A stretch of 64,000 nucleotides of DNA from Linnemannia hyalina (GCA_019671135.1 JAHRHY010000011.1:186001-250000), one strand, 5' to 3'. Shown: positions 22,978 through 34,300, numbered from the stretch's first letter. A program made the numbers and translations. Notes: generated by a model from the letters alone, not told the origin.

Positions 22978-23455
22978 GATGTATGTGTTGTGTTGAAAGA
23001 GGGGAGTAGAGGGGAGAAGTGATGGTGCGAAGAGTGAGTGGGTGAGAATAAAAGAAGAAGAAAAAAGAAAAAAAGAAAAAGAGATTCGGCGCGCGAGTAT
23101 GTATGCCTTTGTTCCCCTCTCTCTTTCTGTGCCCTTTTCCCTCGCCCTTTTTTTTTGTTCTTTTGTTCTTCTGACTTTTGGAAAGTGCGAGAAGAAGCGC
23201 GAGAGCGAGTAGGGCGGGAGGATCATTCTTCTCTCTTTATTTCCAATCATCGTATTGACGATTGGAAATAACGGATCGACCTTTCAAAACCGTGCCTGTG
23301 ACGTGGAACTCAAACAGAACACTGTGCGGGGCCATGGGCTGAAGTCGTGTGGCTGCCTGTCTCTCTCATCGCGTTCATCATCATCAACCATCTCTTCCTT
23401 ATCCTACTCCTCGCACCAAACCCCCATCACACCAACAACCACATCAATAACAACA
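22978..23455. promoter_or_regulatory. Divergent promoter STI1 / p24
   Basis: 478 bases between divergent start codons. A perfect 10-base inverted repeat at 23239-23248 and 23260-23269 contains CCAAT on the plus strand and ATTGG (CCAAT on the minus strand), a pattern that suits CCAAT-binding (HAP/NF-Y) factors. Between this and STI1 lie GAA/TTC-rich tracts (TTGTTCTTCTGA near 23158, GCGAGAAGAAGC near 23187) that could serve as heat-shock elements for STI1, but no perfect three-unit element was found. Confidence 0.5.
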
Positions 23456-24522
23456 ATGCCATCACCACTCTCCACTGCCGCTTCCTTGGCCCTGATGGCC
23501 CTGGTCGCCCTCCTCTCCGTCTCGACCATCTCCCCCGTCGTTGACGCGACCGCCCTCACCTACAACGTCGCCGCCCACGAGCGTGCCTGCTTCTACGCCT
23601 GGAACGACATCCCCAAGAAGAAGATCGCCTTCTACTTTGCCGTAAGGACATCCTTCTTCTTTCACCTCTTATTATTCTCGTAGTCTATCGTCTTCTGCAT
23701 CTCCACGTTACAGGATAGCAAGTGAGGGTCTCATCTTGGCACATCAGGGACAACAAGCTGAGCAACAGCAAGACACAAACCCCTGCTATTTATATTTGTC
23801 CAACGGCCGTACCAGAGGGTCTCGAAGGATACAAGGACACAGGACAGCAACTGCATAACTAAAGAACAGGAACCACTTTTCTCCCTTAGTTCTGGATCCA
23901 AGGACACAACCGCGACAACATGATACAAATCAACGCCAAACAGCAGGCTGAATGCAACCAAGGAACAATATAAAGACCTCAAACGTATCTAACAATTGCA
24001 ATTGAACCTTCCTATCCTTTGATCCAACAATAGGTCCAATCGGGTGGATCGTTCGATATTGATGTTGATGTCAGGGACCCCAACCAGAAGCAGCTCCTCT
24101 CGCTCGAGAAGGAGCGTCAGGGCGACTATGTCTTCACCGGTAACGAGGTCGGCGAGTACTCGTTCTGTTTCTCCAACGACATGTCGACCTTTGCCGAGAA
24201 GGCCGTCGATTTCGAGATCTCGATCGAGCACGAGAAGCGAGCTGCCCAGTTGGAGACGAACGAGAAGGGTACTGGCCCCCAGGCCCACACTAATGCAATG
24301 GACGAGTCGTTGTTCCGTTTGAGCGGAGAGTTGAGCCAGATTGACCGCATGCAAAAGTACTTCAAGACGAGGGAGAACAGGAACTTTGCGACCGTGATTT
24401 CGACCGAGAGCAGGATCTTCTGGTTCTCCCTTTCCGAGTCTGCTCTGATTGTTGTCATGTCGGCGATGCAGGTCTTTGTTGTCAGGACCTTCTTCTCCAG
24501 CGGAAAGCGATCCTACGTCTAA
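23456..24522 (+). CDS. p24 family (EMP24/TMED) cargo receptor
   Basis: Exons 23456-23641 and 24034-24522 encode 224 residues. The order of parts is that of a p24 protein: signal peptide (residues 1-~30, LALMALVALLSVSTISPVVD), GOLD domain with the two conserved cysteines in ERACFY and YSFCFSN, a coiled-coil (ESLFRLSGELSQIDRMQKYF), a transmembrane helix (SLSESALIVVMSAMQVFVV), and a short cytosolic tail starting RTFF and ending KRSYV. FF plus basic residues are the COPII/COPI sorting signals of p24 proteins, which cycle between ER and Golgi. Which p24 subfamily (ERP/ERV25/EMP24) it belongs to is not settled from the sequence. Confidence 0.9.
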
Positions 24523-25104
24523 GGAAGATTTTTATTTTCCATAACAAGCATCATGGATTTTCGGTATACGCGTACAAGGGAGAGACGGAGGAGAGTTTTG
24601 CATCAGGAATATTACAAGTACAAGGATGGACGTTGGCGGTGGCAGAGTGGGTAGCGGTTTCCATCGGTGCTGGCCGTGTCAATTGGACGGATGACAGGAG
24701 CGCCCCACGCATAATTAGAGCTAATCGCTGCTTCGAGTAATAATACGACGTACTTTTCACACATCATCATCCTCTGTTGCTTTTTTCATGCGCTCTTCAC
24801 CTTAATTGCAATTGACTATATGATATGAACAAGGTCAGTCGTTCGACAGAGGCACAATAGCTCACAAGAGGACAAGGCGCCACCAAAAAAAAAAAAAAAA
24901 AAGATGGATCTGAAGAGCGCTATTTCTTTTCTTGGCTTGTTTCTTCAGCATACACACCCCTTCAACTGCTGGTGAAGATCAGCGGCCATCTTTTTTTTTT
25001 TGCATTTGCTTTTACGCTCAAACATTCGGCGAGAACGCAAAGCCCATCCCACGTCCTGATCTTTGATGGAAGACTGGTTAGGAGCAGTCGTTGACCTCCT
25101 GTGA
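24523..25104. other. 3' region of p24 and spacer
   Basis: Poly(A) runs (24886-24902) and T-rich tracts. Short open frames are without similarity. No gene was recognised. Confidence 0.4.
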
Positions 25105-26681
25105 TTATTGTCGGTATGTCACTGTGATAGGAGCAAAAAAGGCGGGGAGCAGACAAGTGTAGTGACAGTGGCAGGAACTAGAGATGAGAGGGTCAGAAAG
25201 ATAGAGGCAGAAACGGAAGGTGTTTATTGTACAGAAGGCCAGGGATGTTGATATATCGGCAGTCGTGGATAGGGCGGACGGTGCCGTTGGGCCACCATCA
25301 TCAGATGGTTCTTCATCCGATGACTCTTGCTTATTCTTCTTTGACTTCCTCTTTGGTACCTCATCCCCAGAAGACCCACCATCATCTGAAGTTACAAACT
25401 TAGGAGTGGGAGACTTCTTCGATGTCTTGTAAAGCTTGGGAACCCCGTCGCGGGCGAAGTGGGTTTCCCGAAAGATCCTGGTGGCGGGAGCGCGAGCGAT
25501 AACGTGGCAATAACAAAAAGAAAAAAAGAGGGGTCAATTTTGGGTTCAGCAATTGAGAAACGAAGAACTAAACGAGAAGAGCCCCTCTCACAACGAAGAC
25601 AAAAAAAAAAAAAAAAAAAAAAAAGAGAGCAAAACATACGTACACCTGGCTGCACACTGGATCATCGATGAAGACAAAAACGTAATCGCATCGATGATTC
25701 GCCGTTCATAATGAAAGGTGAGTGTGATTATGGTAATCCCGGTATAGATCCTGACCATATAATGCTCCTGATAGAGATCCAGCTGTTGCGCTCTTGGTGT
25801 GTACGAGCTTAATTGTTGAACTTCTGAAGCGGACGGGGTTATTATGTTCCTGGTGGAGATCCAGCTCTGTTGTGCTCTTGGTACGTGTCGAGCTTTATTG
25901 TTGAACTCCTGATATATGCTGAAGCGGACGAGTTATTATGTTCCTGATAGAGATCCAGCCCTTATAATGCTCTAGGAAAAGATCCAAGAGCGGGGCTGAT
26001 AAACGTGTGGTTCCTCATAAAGCTCGATCGGAATGGTGGTCCTTGGTGGTCGAACATGATGGATTGTGTATCGTCGAGAGAAAAAAAATGAAGAGGATCA
26101 GGAGTGCCGTGTCGATGATGAATGGTCGTCGTTGTCGGTCGAAGGAACTCCACTGCAGCGACGACATTTTTGCTGTTTGCTGGTAGAGGTGACGAAGACG
26201 TTGGCGTTCGAGCTGCTGGTGTAGGAAGCTGGAGACATGGTTCCGACTGATGACCAGGCAGAGAGCAAGAGTGAGCGACTCTTCCTGTAAAGAAAACAAA
26301 AAAAAAGAGTGTCGATTAAGATATAGTTGTGTAATTGACAATCGTACAGCAGCAACAGTGAGTGAAGAGTGTGATGACATACCATGAGACCCTGCCGAGC
26401 CACCCGGTTGTCTGTTGTCTCTTTGTGTTATCAGAGAAAAAAGGAGAAAAGGAATGGAATGGAAGGAAGGGAAAGGATGGAAGAGGAGGAGAGAAGAAGA
26501 AGGCCTTGCTTCTTTACCTCCCCTTCCGTTAATCGTTAACCGACCATGCTTGTCATGCTCAACAGCGCCCATTAATTGAGCAATGGATACATCCAATCTC
26601 TCCAGTTCCCCTTTCTGTGTCCGAATTTCGATGAAGTCCGTCCCGCATTGACCCTTTTCCCCTTTGTTAAACGCCAAAACC
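25105..26681 (-). CDS. Unrecognised exon cluster, possibly one multi-exon gene
   Basis: Several minus-strand segments look coding and are bordered by splice signals, but no full model closes. (1) 26681-26518, acceptor CACAG and donor GTAAAG, with KGEKGQCGTDFIEIRT and SIAQLMGAVEHDKHG. (2) About 26420-26385, ending at GTATGT. (3) From the acceptor TTTACAG near 26288, continuing FLHQQLERQRLRHLYQQTAK. (4) A segment ending at 25644 (donor GTACGT) with CDYVFVFIDDPVCSQ. (5) 25477-25105, beginning IFRETHFARDGVPKLYK and running into a Ser/Asp/Lys-rich tail with KSPTPKFVTSDDGGSSGDE. The basic/acidic tail suggests a nuclear protein. Between (3) and (4) lies a minisatellite that may or may not be exonic. 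I do not recognise the family. Confidence 0.3.
25760..25975. repeat. Minisatellite, unit about 82-94 bp, ~2.5 copies
   Basis: The block CCTGATAGAGATCCAGC recurs at 25767, 25849 (two changes) and 25943, separated by diverged copies of GAGCTTAATTGTTGAAC and GAAGCGGACG. In minus-strand frames it would encode repeated L-D-L-x-Q-E-H-like units, so it could lie in coding sequence. Confidence 0.75.
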
Positions 26682-26755
26682 CTGTGAGAAGACGGTTATT
26701 CCTAGCCGTAGCAGCGCGAATGAGGGGGAGCGTCATGAAGGAAGCCAAGATCGCT

Positions 26756-26774
26756 GGGGGGGGGGGGGGGGGGG
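26756..26774. repeat. G19 homopolymer
   Basis: Nineteen consecutive G, followed after CAGAA by seven more G. It sits upstream (in minus-strand terms) of the unrecognised exon cluster and can form G-quadruplex structures. Confidence 0.9.
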
Positions 26775-27419
26775 CAGAAGGGGGGGTTCACCTCTTCTCT
26801 CTCTCTCCGTTGTAGACACAGGTGCTTGTGGTCAATGCATGCATATTCTCTCTACTGAAAGAAAAACATTCGTTCCTGTCTGTGCGACCTCTGTTTTGAG
26901 GCTCATTACATCTCTGTCTGTGTCTGTGTCGCCTTATTCATACTCGTCACACTCTCTTTAACCTCCTTCGTCGGGCACACTTTATCCTTGAGATAATGTA
27001 TTGCTCGAGCAAGAGGAATGAAGGAGAAACCACTCTACTGGCTCTCTGTCACATCGACTATCACCCCTTACAGTACAGCAACAACCTCCCGCCAATCTCC
27101 TTTCTTTCACATACTTCTCTCACACTGTATTTCCCCTACACATGATATTACTATGTCATCTTCAATTCACAGCAAAGTTGCCCACACTTCAATACACAAT
27201 TCTCTACCTTCCTTTTTTTCTCTTACTGTCTCAATTACTATCATTTCCATTCATTTCATAAGATCTCCTCCTCCTTCTTCCGAAGTTGCCAGGATCGAGG
27301 TTCTTTCTCACGATTGGAGGTCCAGAAAGGAGGGCTTTCACATGGAGGAGTCATCGCGGCCTATATAATCCCCTAACATCCGAAAGTACAACTCAATCCC
27401 CGTTGTTCCAAACTTATAC
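26775..27419. other. Intergenic spacer
   Basis: CT- and TG-rich sequence with Ser/Thr/His-rich open frames, such as 27018-27368 on the plus strand, that show no similarity. No gene was recognised. Confidence 0.4.
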
Positions 27420-27516
27420 GAGTCAAAATGTAGGGGGAAAATGATTGACGAGAAAGAAGGTGGTTGTTGACCAGTTTATTGAGTTCGTCAAATGAAAACT
27501 ATCCCTGTATTTCGTC
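27420..27516 (+). repeat. Dispersed repeat, copy A
   Basis: 97 bases beginning GAGTCAAAATGTAGGGGG and ending CCCTGTATTTCGTC. Nearly identical to copy B at 34644-34759, which has 19 extra bases in the middle. Copy A directly abuts the palindromic element at 27515. Confidence 0.9.
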
Positions 27517-27954
27517 GCATGTAGTGGCGTATGATTTCCAAGTAAAATTTTACATGGGTGTAGCACGGAACAAACTGTTTTTTTTTGAATACTACTATGT
27601 CAATGCACTTTCTTCACGCAAACTGAAAGCAGTTCCATACAAAGGACATGGTATGCGATCTAGAAAATAGGTTATGCACAAAGCGTTTATCTCATTTACA
27701 GAAGGTATCGTTGAAGTATGTTTTCTTACATGGATCTAGCACGATTTCACATTTTGTCATGATATTGCACTCTATTGAGAATAGCTGGCTTCGCACATCA
27801 AAGAACTTTAGATCGCACTTGATGTGCTCTATATGGAACTGCTTTCAGTTTACCTGAAGAAATTGCATTGACATAGTAGTATTCAAAAAAACAGTGTGTC
27901 CCGTGCTAAACCCATGTAAAATTTTACTTGGAAATCATTCGCCACTACATGCGA
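27515..27954. mobile_element. 440-bp imperfect palindrome (fold-back / MITE-like)
   Basis: The left arm starts TCGCATGTAGTGGCG and the right end reads CGCCACTACATGCGA. The arms pair over at least 125 bases, including TGATTTCCAAGTAAAATT and GAATACTACTATGTCAATGC, and weaker pairing (CCATA...GCGATCTA) continues towards a centre near 27735. There is no transposase frame. It would fold into a very long hairpin. A target-site duplication is not obvious. Confidence 0.8.
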
Positions 27955-28426
27955 TGCAATTAATTGATCAACCAAGATCAAGCATTTCAATTCCGGCGAT
28001 GATCCGATGTCGGTTCATGCAAAAAAAGAAAAGTGGTGATGAATGAGGTTACGAATCAAGAGAATGAATGACAGGAATCTAAGGTTCGTTCAGAACATTG
28101 GTGAATGGCCATTTCAAGAAAAAAGACTAAATCGCGTTTTGGTTGATCAATTGATTGGAGCACTGTAGAACCTCACCATCCACGTAGGAACATTGCGAGG
28201 TAGAACACTAAACTAAATGGGTGGGATGGGCGGGACATGAAGTGGGTTTCCCATCTCGTACAATGTTTATAAGCCGTCTGACAAGTCCTCGGCGAAAAGA
28301 TACATCAGGCAAAGAAATAAACTGTGTTCGGACGTAGGGTTCCAGAAATGCACATGCAATATTAATGGTTGTTTTTATTGCTGTTGCACGCAAAGAGTAC
28401 GCAGCGAAAAAAGCTAACCATCCACA
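27955..28426. other. Spacer between palindrome and Crinkler gene
   Basis: Includes an inverted pair AATTGATCAACC (27962-27973) and GGTTGATCAATT (28141-28152), which could be the ends of a small ~190-bp element. No gene. Confidence 0.45.
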
Positions 28427-31003
28427 CTACGTGGTTTGTGAGAACTTGAAATTCTTCAGCACTGTCTTGCCCACGCCACGGAGCCTCTTGTCGGCGTCGT
28501 TATAGCTGTCGAACTTCCTCTTCGACCGTTCCTGAATGATCATTTCAGCTTTTCTGTCCCCGACGCCTCTCATTCGCTCGAGGTCCCTGCGTTGAGCCAA
28601 GTTGATATCGAGGGCGCCAGTTGTCGCGAAAACGAATGCTCTGCTAGCAAATGGACCAAAGTACTCTTCCCAATTTGATCCATCCACGATCCCGGATAGT
28701 GGCGGAAGCTCGACGTCAAGATGATCTTGCGAGGTGAATAACATGAAGAAATCGTTGTCAGATGCAGCTTTTCGCCTTTCTGTTTGGTAGTCGATCCTCG
28801 CGCCATCAGTTATCAGCTTGCACTGGTGAGCTTCAGTGCAGAACGGCTGTGCGTCGAGTCTGGTGAAGCTGTCGCCGTAAGGTGCTGATGGTGCATTGAT
28901 AATACAATGTTTGCCCTTGCGAACATTCACTGTCTTGTTTTCGCACCGAACGGCTGAGACGATTCGATGGCTGTAGGACTTGGTATTGACGTGTTGAGAG
29001 GAGACTGTCAACTTTAGGTGACGGTTTGTAAAGTTGATGTCGCCATGCAAACGTGCCCCTGTATGGATTGCCGAGATCCTTGTGCGTTCGCGATCCATCA
29101 GTATCCTTGACTTGAGGCAGCGGAAGGTTGCAACGAAATGTTCGAAGTGCTGCCAAAACTGAGCACCTGGTGGTGACCTTGGATCCATCTTCGACTCGAG
29201 CTCTTGGCCGTCATTGAAACGGAAGTTATTGAGGAGGGGATCCTTGCCGTATGACATGAGCCAAACCCAGATGTAAGGTGCAGTAAGATATCCTTCTGCG
29301 CCAAGACCCTTTTTCTGCTCATACCGGATTAACCCTGGAATGGCGAGTTCCCCGGGCAATTTGTCCATTCCTGCAAGTGGTTTGTCGGGGTCCAATTGAG
29401 CTCGGGTCAATATCGCTCGCGCCATGGCTTGCGCTGTAGACGACGACATCAGGAACGCCTCTGAGTAATGACCTTGAAGCTTGAAGTGTAGGCAGTTCAT
29501 TAGCGATTCGACGTTATCCTCGCCTTTTGCCACGACAACCTGGTGCAGACACTCAAGAGCTCTTCCATGACCTCCACAATCGCTCACAAGGACCTTGATA
29601 ATATGGTCCTGTTCATCAAAGACCGCCATAGACAAGCCATCCCTCTCGATATGCGGAGACGTCAGGGATGCGACGGGCAAGACAACACGGTTTCGATGCG
29701 TAGACGCCAACACCTTCTCAACCGGAGAAGTAACAGTTGCGGTGCAACGTGCCATCAGAAATACTTCCCCGAGCGCGAGATCTCCAATGCGTGTCAATGC
29801 TCTATAGAAGGCAGAGTCTTTGTTGTGATCATCCTTGGGATCTGTCATGAAGGACTGCAACCAATCGACCACCAGAATGACTGTGGCCGATTTCAAATCT
29901 CGGTCAAGACCCCTCGCGACAAGACTCAGGACTTGAATCGGGTGCGGCTCCTCGTAGTCCTCCAGGACGTTGTAGAGTTCCTTGCCAGGGAGAAGCTGCA
30001 AGAGCATTCTACTGCCAATTGCTCTGATTGGATCGTCAAGCTCTTTTGCCGAAGGACTGGTGACGTTCTCGAGGGTGACATGGAACACCCAGGCATTCTT
30101 GGTCCCTTCTCTCAGGTCCGGGTCATCCTCGTCGGTGAGGCAATTCAATGCAGAGCGGTGAAACTCCTGTGCATTGCGAGACTTTCTTGTTCCGGCTCCG
30201 GAAAGGAATAGGTACAATGGCATGGTCGATTTATCGCGGCGGTTTCCCTTAAAGTCGTCATAGTGGTCCTTGATCGCCGGTCGCAGTGCAGCCAAAAGCT
30301 TCGGATCAGGTTGATATATCCAATTCCCGCCTGACGTTCTCAGCAGAGGTCCCGGCATTTGGTAGGCCAACCCTAATATCAATATTAGGGGGTTTCAATC
30401 CTTGACATTGGCCAAAAAAAATAAGCGCTGATTTCGATGGCTTATTTGAAATACATCTGCCCTCGAGGTGGTGTATTTCAAAATAAGCTAAGGCGCATTT
30501 GATGGAGGGCGCATTTTGGCTATAAGCCATCAAATGTCAAGGTTTGAAACCCCCAAATAGAAGTTAGTTGTAACGACTAATATTCTAAGAATTAAACTAT
30601 TTCCCCGCATACATGAACCTAATAATGTATACGCACCATTAGGGAAAGCTTCGGATATAGTCTGTTTCCTGCCCGCAACTGATGAGGGTCGCTGTACGAT
30701 GACGTGGATCGTTTTCTTGGGTGGTGCTTCCGGAAAGACATCGGAAACTTCGTCTGTTGGGTCGAGCTCTGTTGGTGAGTCAACCTCATTCAGGACAATC
30801 GGTTTGCGCTTGTTGGCTGGCACAACGGGAATCGAGACGCGATGGAGGGTGAGGTCCTTGGAGAGCGTGTCGATTTCCAGTCTGGCACTGATGAGCACCC
30901 TGAGATCATCAACGGTGTCTGCTGGTGTAGGTTTGACGGAGAAAACGTTCGACTGGGGTTCGCCATCAACGAGACAGAACAGGTTCAGACGGTTTTCAGC
31001 CAT
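28427..31003 (-). CDS. Crinkler (CRN) family effector-like protein with P-loop NTPase and HhH tail
   Basis: Exons 31003-30637 and 30372-28427 give 770 residues. The N-terminus (AENRLNLFCLVDGEPQSNVF and PTPADTVDDLRVLISARL) is the ubiquitin-like header of Crinkler/CRN proteins, ending in the IHVIVQRP block. After the intron comes GLAYQMPGPLLRTSGGNWI, then a P-loop region (LYLFLSGAGTRKSRNAQEF) and a Walker-B-like VILVVDWLQSF. The C-terminus has two helix-hairpin-helix motifs (LERMRGVGDRKAEMII and LRGVGKTVLKNF). CRNs are secreted or intracellular effectors in oomycetes and are expanded in chytrid and mucoromycete fungi. No signal peptide is visible here. Walker A has Arg (AGA) where Gly is expected, so NTP binding may be impaired. 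The reading frame is otherwise intact. It is head-to-head with the RecQ-like gene. Confidence 0.85.
30388..30554. mobile_element. 167-bp hairpin insertion (MITE-like) in the Crinkler intron
   Basis: Terminal inverted repeats of 22 bases: GGGGGTTTCAATCCTTGACATT at 30388-30409 and its complement at 30533-30554, one mismatch. Inside is a second, nested palindrome around a CTCGAG centre (GCTTATTTGAAATACA ... TGTATTTCAAAATAAGC). The whole lies within the 264-base intron between the two Crinkler exons. A short palindrome CCCTAATAT/ATATTAGGG abuts its left side and includes the splice acceptor. Confidence 0.85.
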
Positions 31004-31399
31004 AGTGTTGTGAAGCACCAATGGGGAAGGGGAAAAGTGATGGTTGTAAAAGAGTGAGGGTTGTGGAGAAGGTGCGGGATGTGGAGAAGGTGCGGGATGT
31101 AGAGAAGGCAAGGGGTGAAAGAAAATAAGAAGAGGAAAGGATGAAAGGTGTGGGGTTAAAAAGAAAAGCAAGAAGGGATGAAAAGAGCGTGAGAACGGCG
31201 GCAAGGTGATAAGAAGCTCTGAACCCATCCCTGCTGGGACAAAATCCAAAAAAGGGCGCTCCAAAGGCCTCTTGCCCACGTGATCCTGAGTGGTGCACAG
31301 TTTCACTCTGCTATAAAAGATTGCTACCATTCGCTCTTATCTTCCTTTGCAGTCCTCCTCCCACATCTGCTCCTCTGCATTGCTGAGAAAAACGACAGC
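31004..31399. promoter_or_regulatory. Head-to-head promoter, Crinkler / RecQ-like gene
   Basis: 396 bases between the two start codons. A TATAAAAG box at 31312-31319 lies 80 bases before the RecQ-like ATG. A CACGTG E-box is at 31277-31282. The Crinkler side has three GTGCGGGATGTGGAGAA-like units (31055-31110). Confidence 0.55.
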
Positions 31400-34300
31400 A
31401 TGTTAGGCAACAAAAGACAGGCCAGGTAAAGACGCGCATCTCAAGTGCGCACTCTTTTTTTGAGGATGCGCGTGCTCCTGCATTCAAAACATCCGATGTT
31501 CAGTCATCTCATCGTTCTCGCATTCTCTTCCTTCATGATTTCTGTTGTAGTGACAATCCGCCTAGTGAAGAGACCCAGCGCACACTTCGCAAGCGCCATT
31601 CTAAAACTCCCAACACTCCTGGAACTCCCCGCAGGACTAGCAAGGTAAGGCACATGTCGATACAGGAGTTAGGAGTTAGTTGTCATCGCGCTTGCTGACA
31701 TTCTGATCCTCAACATCGTATAGCTCAATGACATACCCGCAGGGCTGTTCTCCTTTAACACCAACATGTCCGTCGCGTCGTCCCCAGGAAGGAGCAATCC
31801 AGTGAGTGCATACTGATGATTGGCGTGACAGCAATCATTCTGCTTTCCAAGCATATTCCTAACGAACCTCTCGACCTTTTGTATTTTTCTCTGCATAGGG
31901 TACTCCGCAAAGAGCTACTGAAGCCCCGCCCGTCTTGACTGGAGCGCGTTCCACACCAGCGGTGTCAATATCCTCGCAGCTCGCCATGGACTTCACCGCT
32001 CCAGAAGAATCTTTGGCAAACCCTTTTTGGGTGCCTGGGCAAGAATGTCAGTCAGGACAAGAAGCACACCTTTCGCTGCATTCCTGTTTCACGAGACTAC
32101 AGGATATCGACTCACCTGGACATTCTCGTGGACCCACAACACCACTTGCATATGAAACTGTACCGTCGCCGCTTGCGCGAGCAGTGACATCGCCTGTGCG
32201 CTTTTCTTCGCCACTTCAGCGGATAGTGTCGTCGCCAGCTCAGTTTTACTCCTCAGATTCGGACGCGTCTTCGGATGATTATGATTCCACGCCGAAAAAG
32301 CCCGTCTCCATGCCCACCAAGCGAATGTCAACACCGAGGAAGGCTGATTGCACCCCAACGCTATGTGTTTCGACGCCAGCATCGTTTGTCTCCACGTCGC
32401 CCTTGCAGTTTCTATCGTCGCCATCACAAGTTGTGCACCAGATACATATACCATCAGTTCAAGAGAACGATAACGCCGTAAGTTTAATATAACGAACGAC
32501 CTGGTTGTCATTTGTATAGTAGCATTTTTAATCATCCTTCGCATGTTGTTTACGCACGCTGTATCTATTTATTTTATTATTACTATTATTATTATTATTA
32601 TTACTGTTATTATTTTCTTAGGCCTCCCTACTTATTTTGCGGTCAAACACCGTCAACACTTGCAGACAAGTTTTCCGCTGCATACCAAAGGTGGAGCAAC
32701 TGGAGGTTTTGTATAACATTGAAGCGAAGAGCGATTGTGTCTTAATCGCTCCCTGCGGCTGGGGCAAGACTTTAGCTTTTTTTCTGCCAATGGCGCTCTG
32801 GCCTCGCTCCGTGACCGTCGTAATATCTCTGATGGAGGATCGAAAGCAGGTAGCTTTCAAGCAATCTTGTTTGTACATACCTTCAATAAAAATGTCCTTG
32901 TTACACGACTGACCTCTGTCATTGTATCTTGCCCTACAACTTTACAGAAACTGGCCACAGCCGGCATACCCTACATCGTTCTAACTGGCGCCAATTCGGA
33001 TGCCATTAACAAGGGTACGATTCAACGCGTACTAAATGGCGAGTACAGGGCTGTGTACTTCACCCCCGAGATCATTTTCAGCGGCGGCAAAGCGGATTTG
33101 CTTCAAGACCTTTAGCGGAACGAGCACTGGCGAATATTGTTGGTTGCAATAGTGATCGACGAAGTGCACTGCGTCGAGAAATGGGGCAAGTTTCGCGAGG
33201 ACTATACACGCCTGGGTGATCTGCGTGTCTGGGCACCTGGAGTACCATTTGTAGGGCTAACAGCGACTCTCTCAGCGGACGCGATCCTACAAACTAAGGC
33301 GAAGCTTTTTTTGTCCAAGGCGACGATGATACGCGTGAACGAGGTTCGCATGAACGTGCGTCTCGAGGTGCACACTCAGCCCAAGGATGCCATGAAAGGC
33401 CTCCATAGCCTTTTGCACAAAGAGAAGACCATCGTTTACTTTGAGACGATCGCTGTTCTCATCCGTGTTTTCAAGTGTCTGCAGAGGATAAGGCCCGACC
33501 TGCGAGGAAGACTCGGCTTGTACTTCTCAACACTAGATGAACAGTACAAGAGGACAACCATGAAAAAAATTCGTGGATGGGGATATCTTGATCCTGCTGG
33601 CTACCGAGGCTGCAGGCATGGGTGTCGACATACAGGATGTTGTTCAAGTAAATTTACATCCTTCTCCTTACATCCTTCTACCCTTCTACCTGTTTCCTGG
33701 CAGCATCACCGAGACCTGTTTGATCAGGCATGTTTATTAAGCACCGTCCAGGAGTTCAACACCCATCCATCGACCGCGATCGCTCAGGAGTATCAGAAAT
33801 GTCTTATCGAACACGAAGTCAATGGCCTTCTGAAGCAAGTGATCGTGAGCCGCCGTGTGCTTATTAGCAAGTATATGGACTGCGAGCGTCTGCCGCCAGA
33901 GGCTGAGATGAGGGACAAAGTACTGGAGATTCTTACTAGACTGTAAGCATTAGCACAATAGCTGCATTGAGGAGTGCATGACGCCTTTTCTTTTCCCAAA
34001 GTATTAACTGAACGTCTCCTAAACCCGTTAGATGCAAGTTCGTGCTGCACCCGCCGTTCAAGACAGAGTCGCCGTCAGAGAATGACTGTCTAATTCTCTG
34101 GACCTCCATTTTCGAAGTGATTATGGACAAGGTATCATTGCACACGTAAGTCATCAGCACTTGTTATTCTTATTTAGAGCTCGGGTCGTTATAGAGACGC
34201 AACTAATATGAATTTGATTTCAGGGGTGAGATGATGCTGTAAGCCTCGAAAGTTATGCGCCAAATGCAGTCGCTGGAGCATGGCGATGTTAGCGACACTG

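Noticed and set aside
24046..24330. Overlapping frames on both strands inside p24 exon 2
   Set aside because: Shadows of the conserved p24 coding frame.
27018..27368. 116-codon plus-strand frame
   Set aside because: Ser/His/Thr-rich translation of CT/CA-rich DNA; no domain.
27515..27954. CRISPR array or tRNA-like structure
   Set aside because: A single inverted repeat, not regularly spaced direct repeats; no cloverleaf.
33113..33115. TAG in the RecQ-like gene as an intron boundary
   Set aside because: No suitable donor/acceptor pair nearby keeps the helicase motifs aligned; it reads as a nonsense codon between two conserved blocks.
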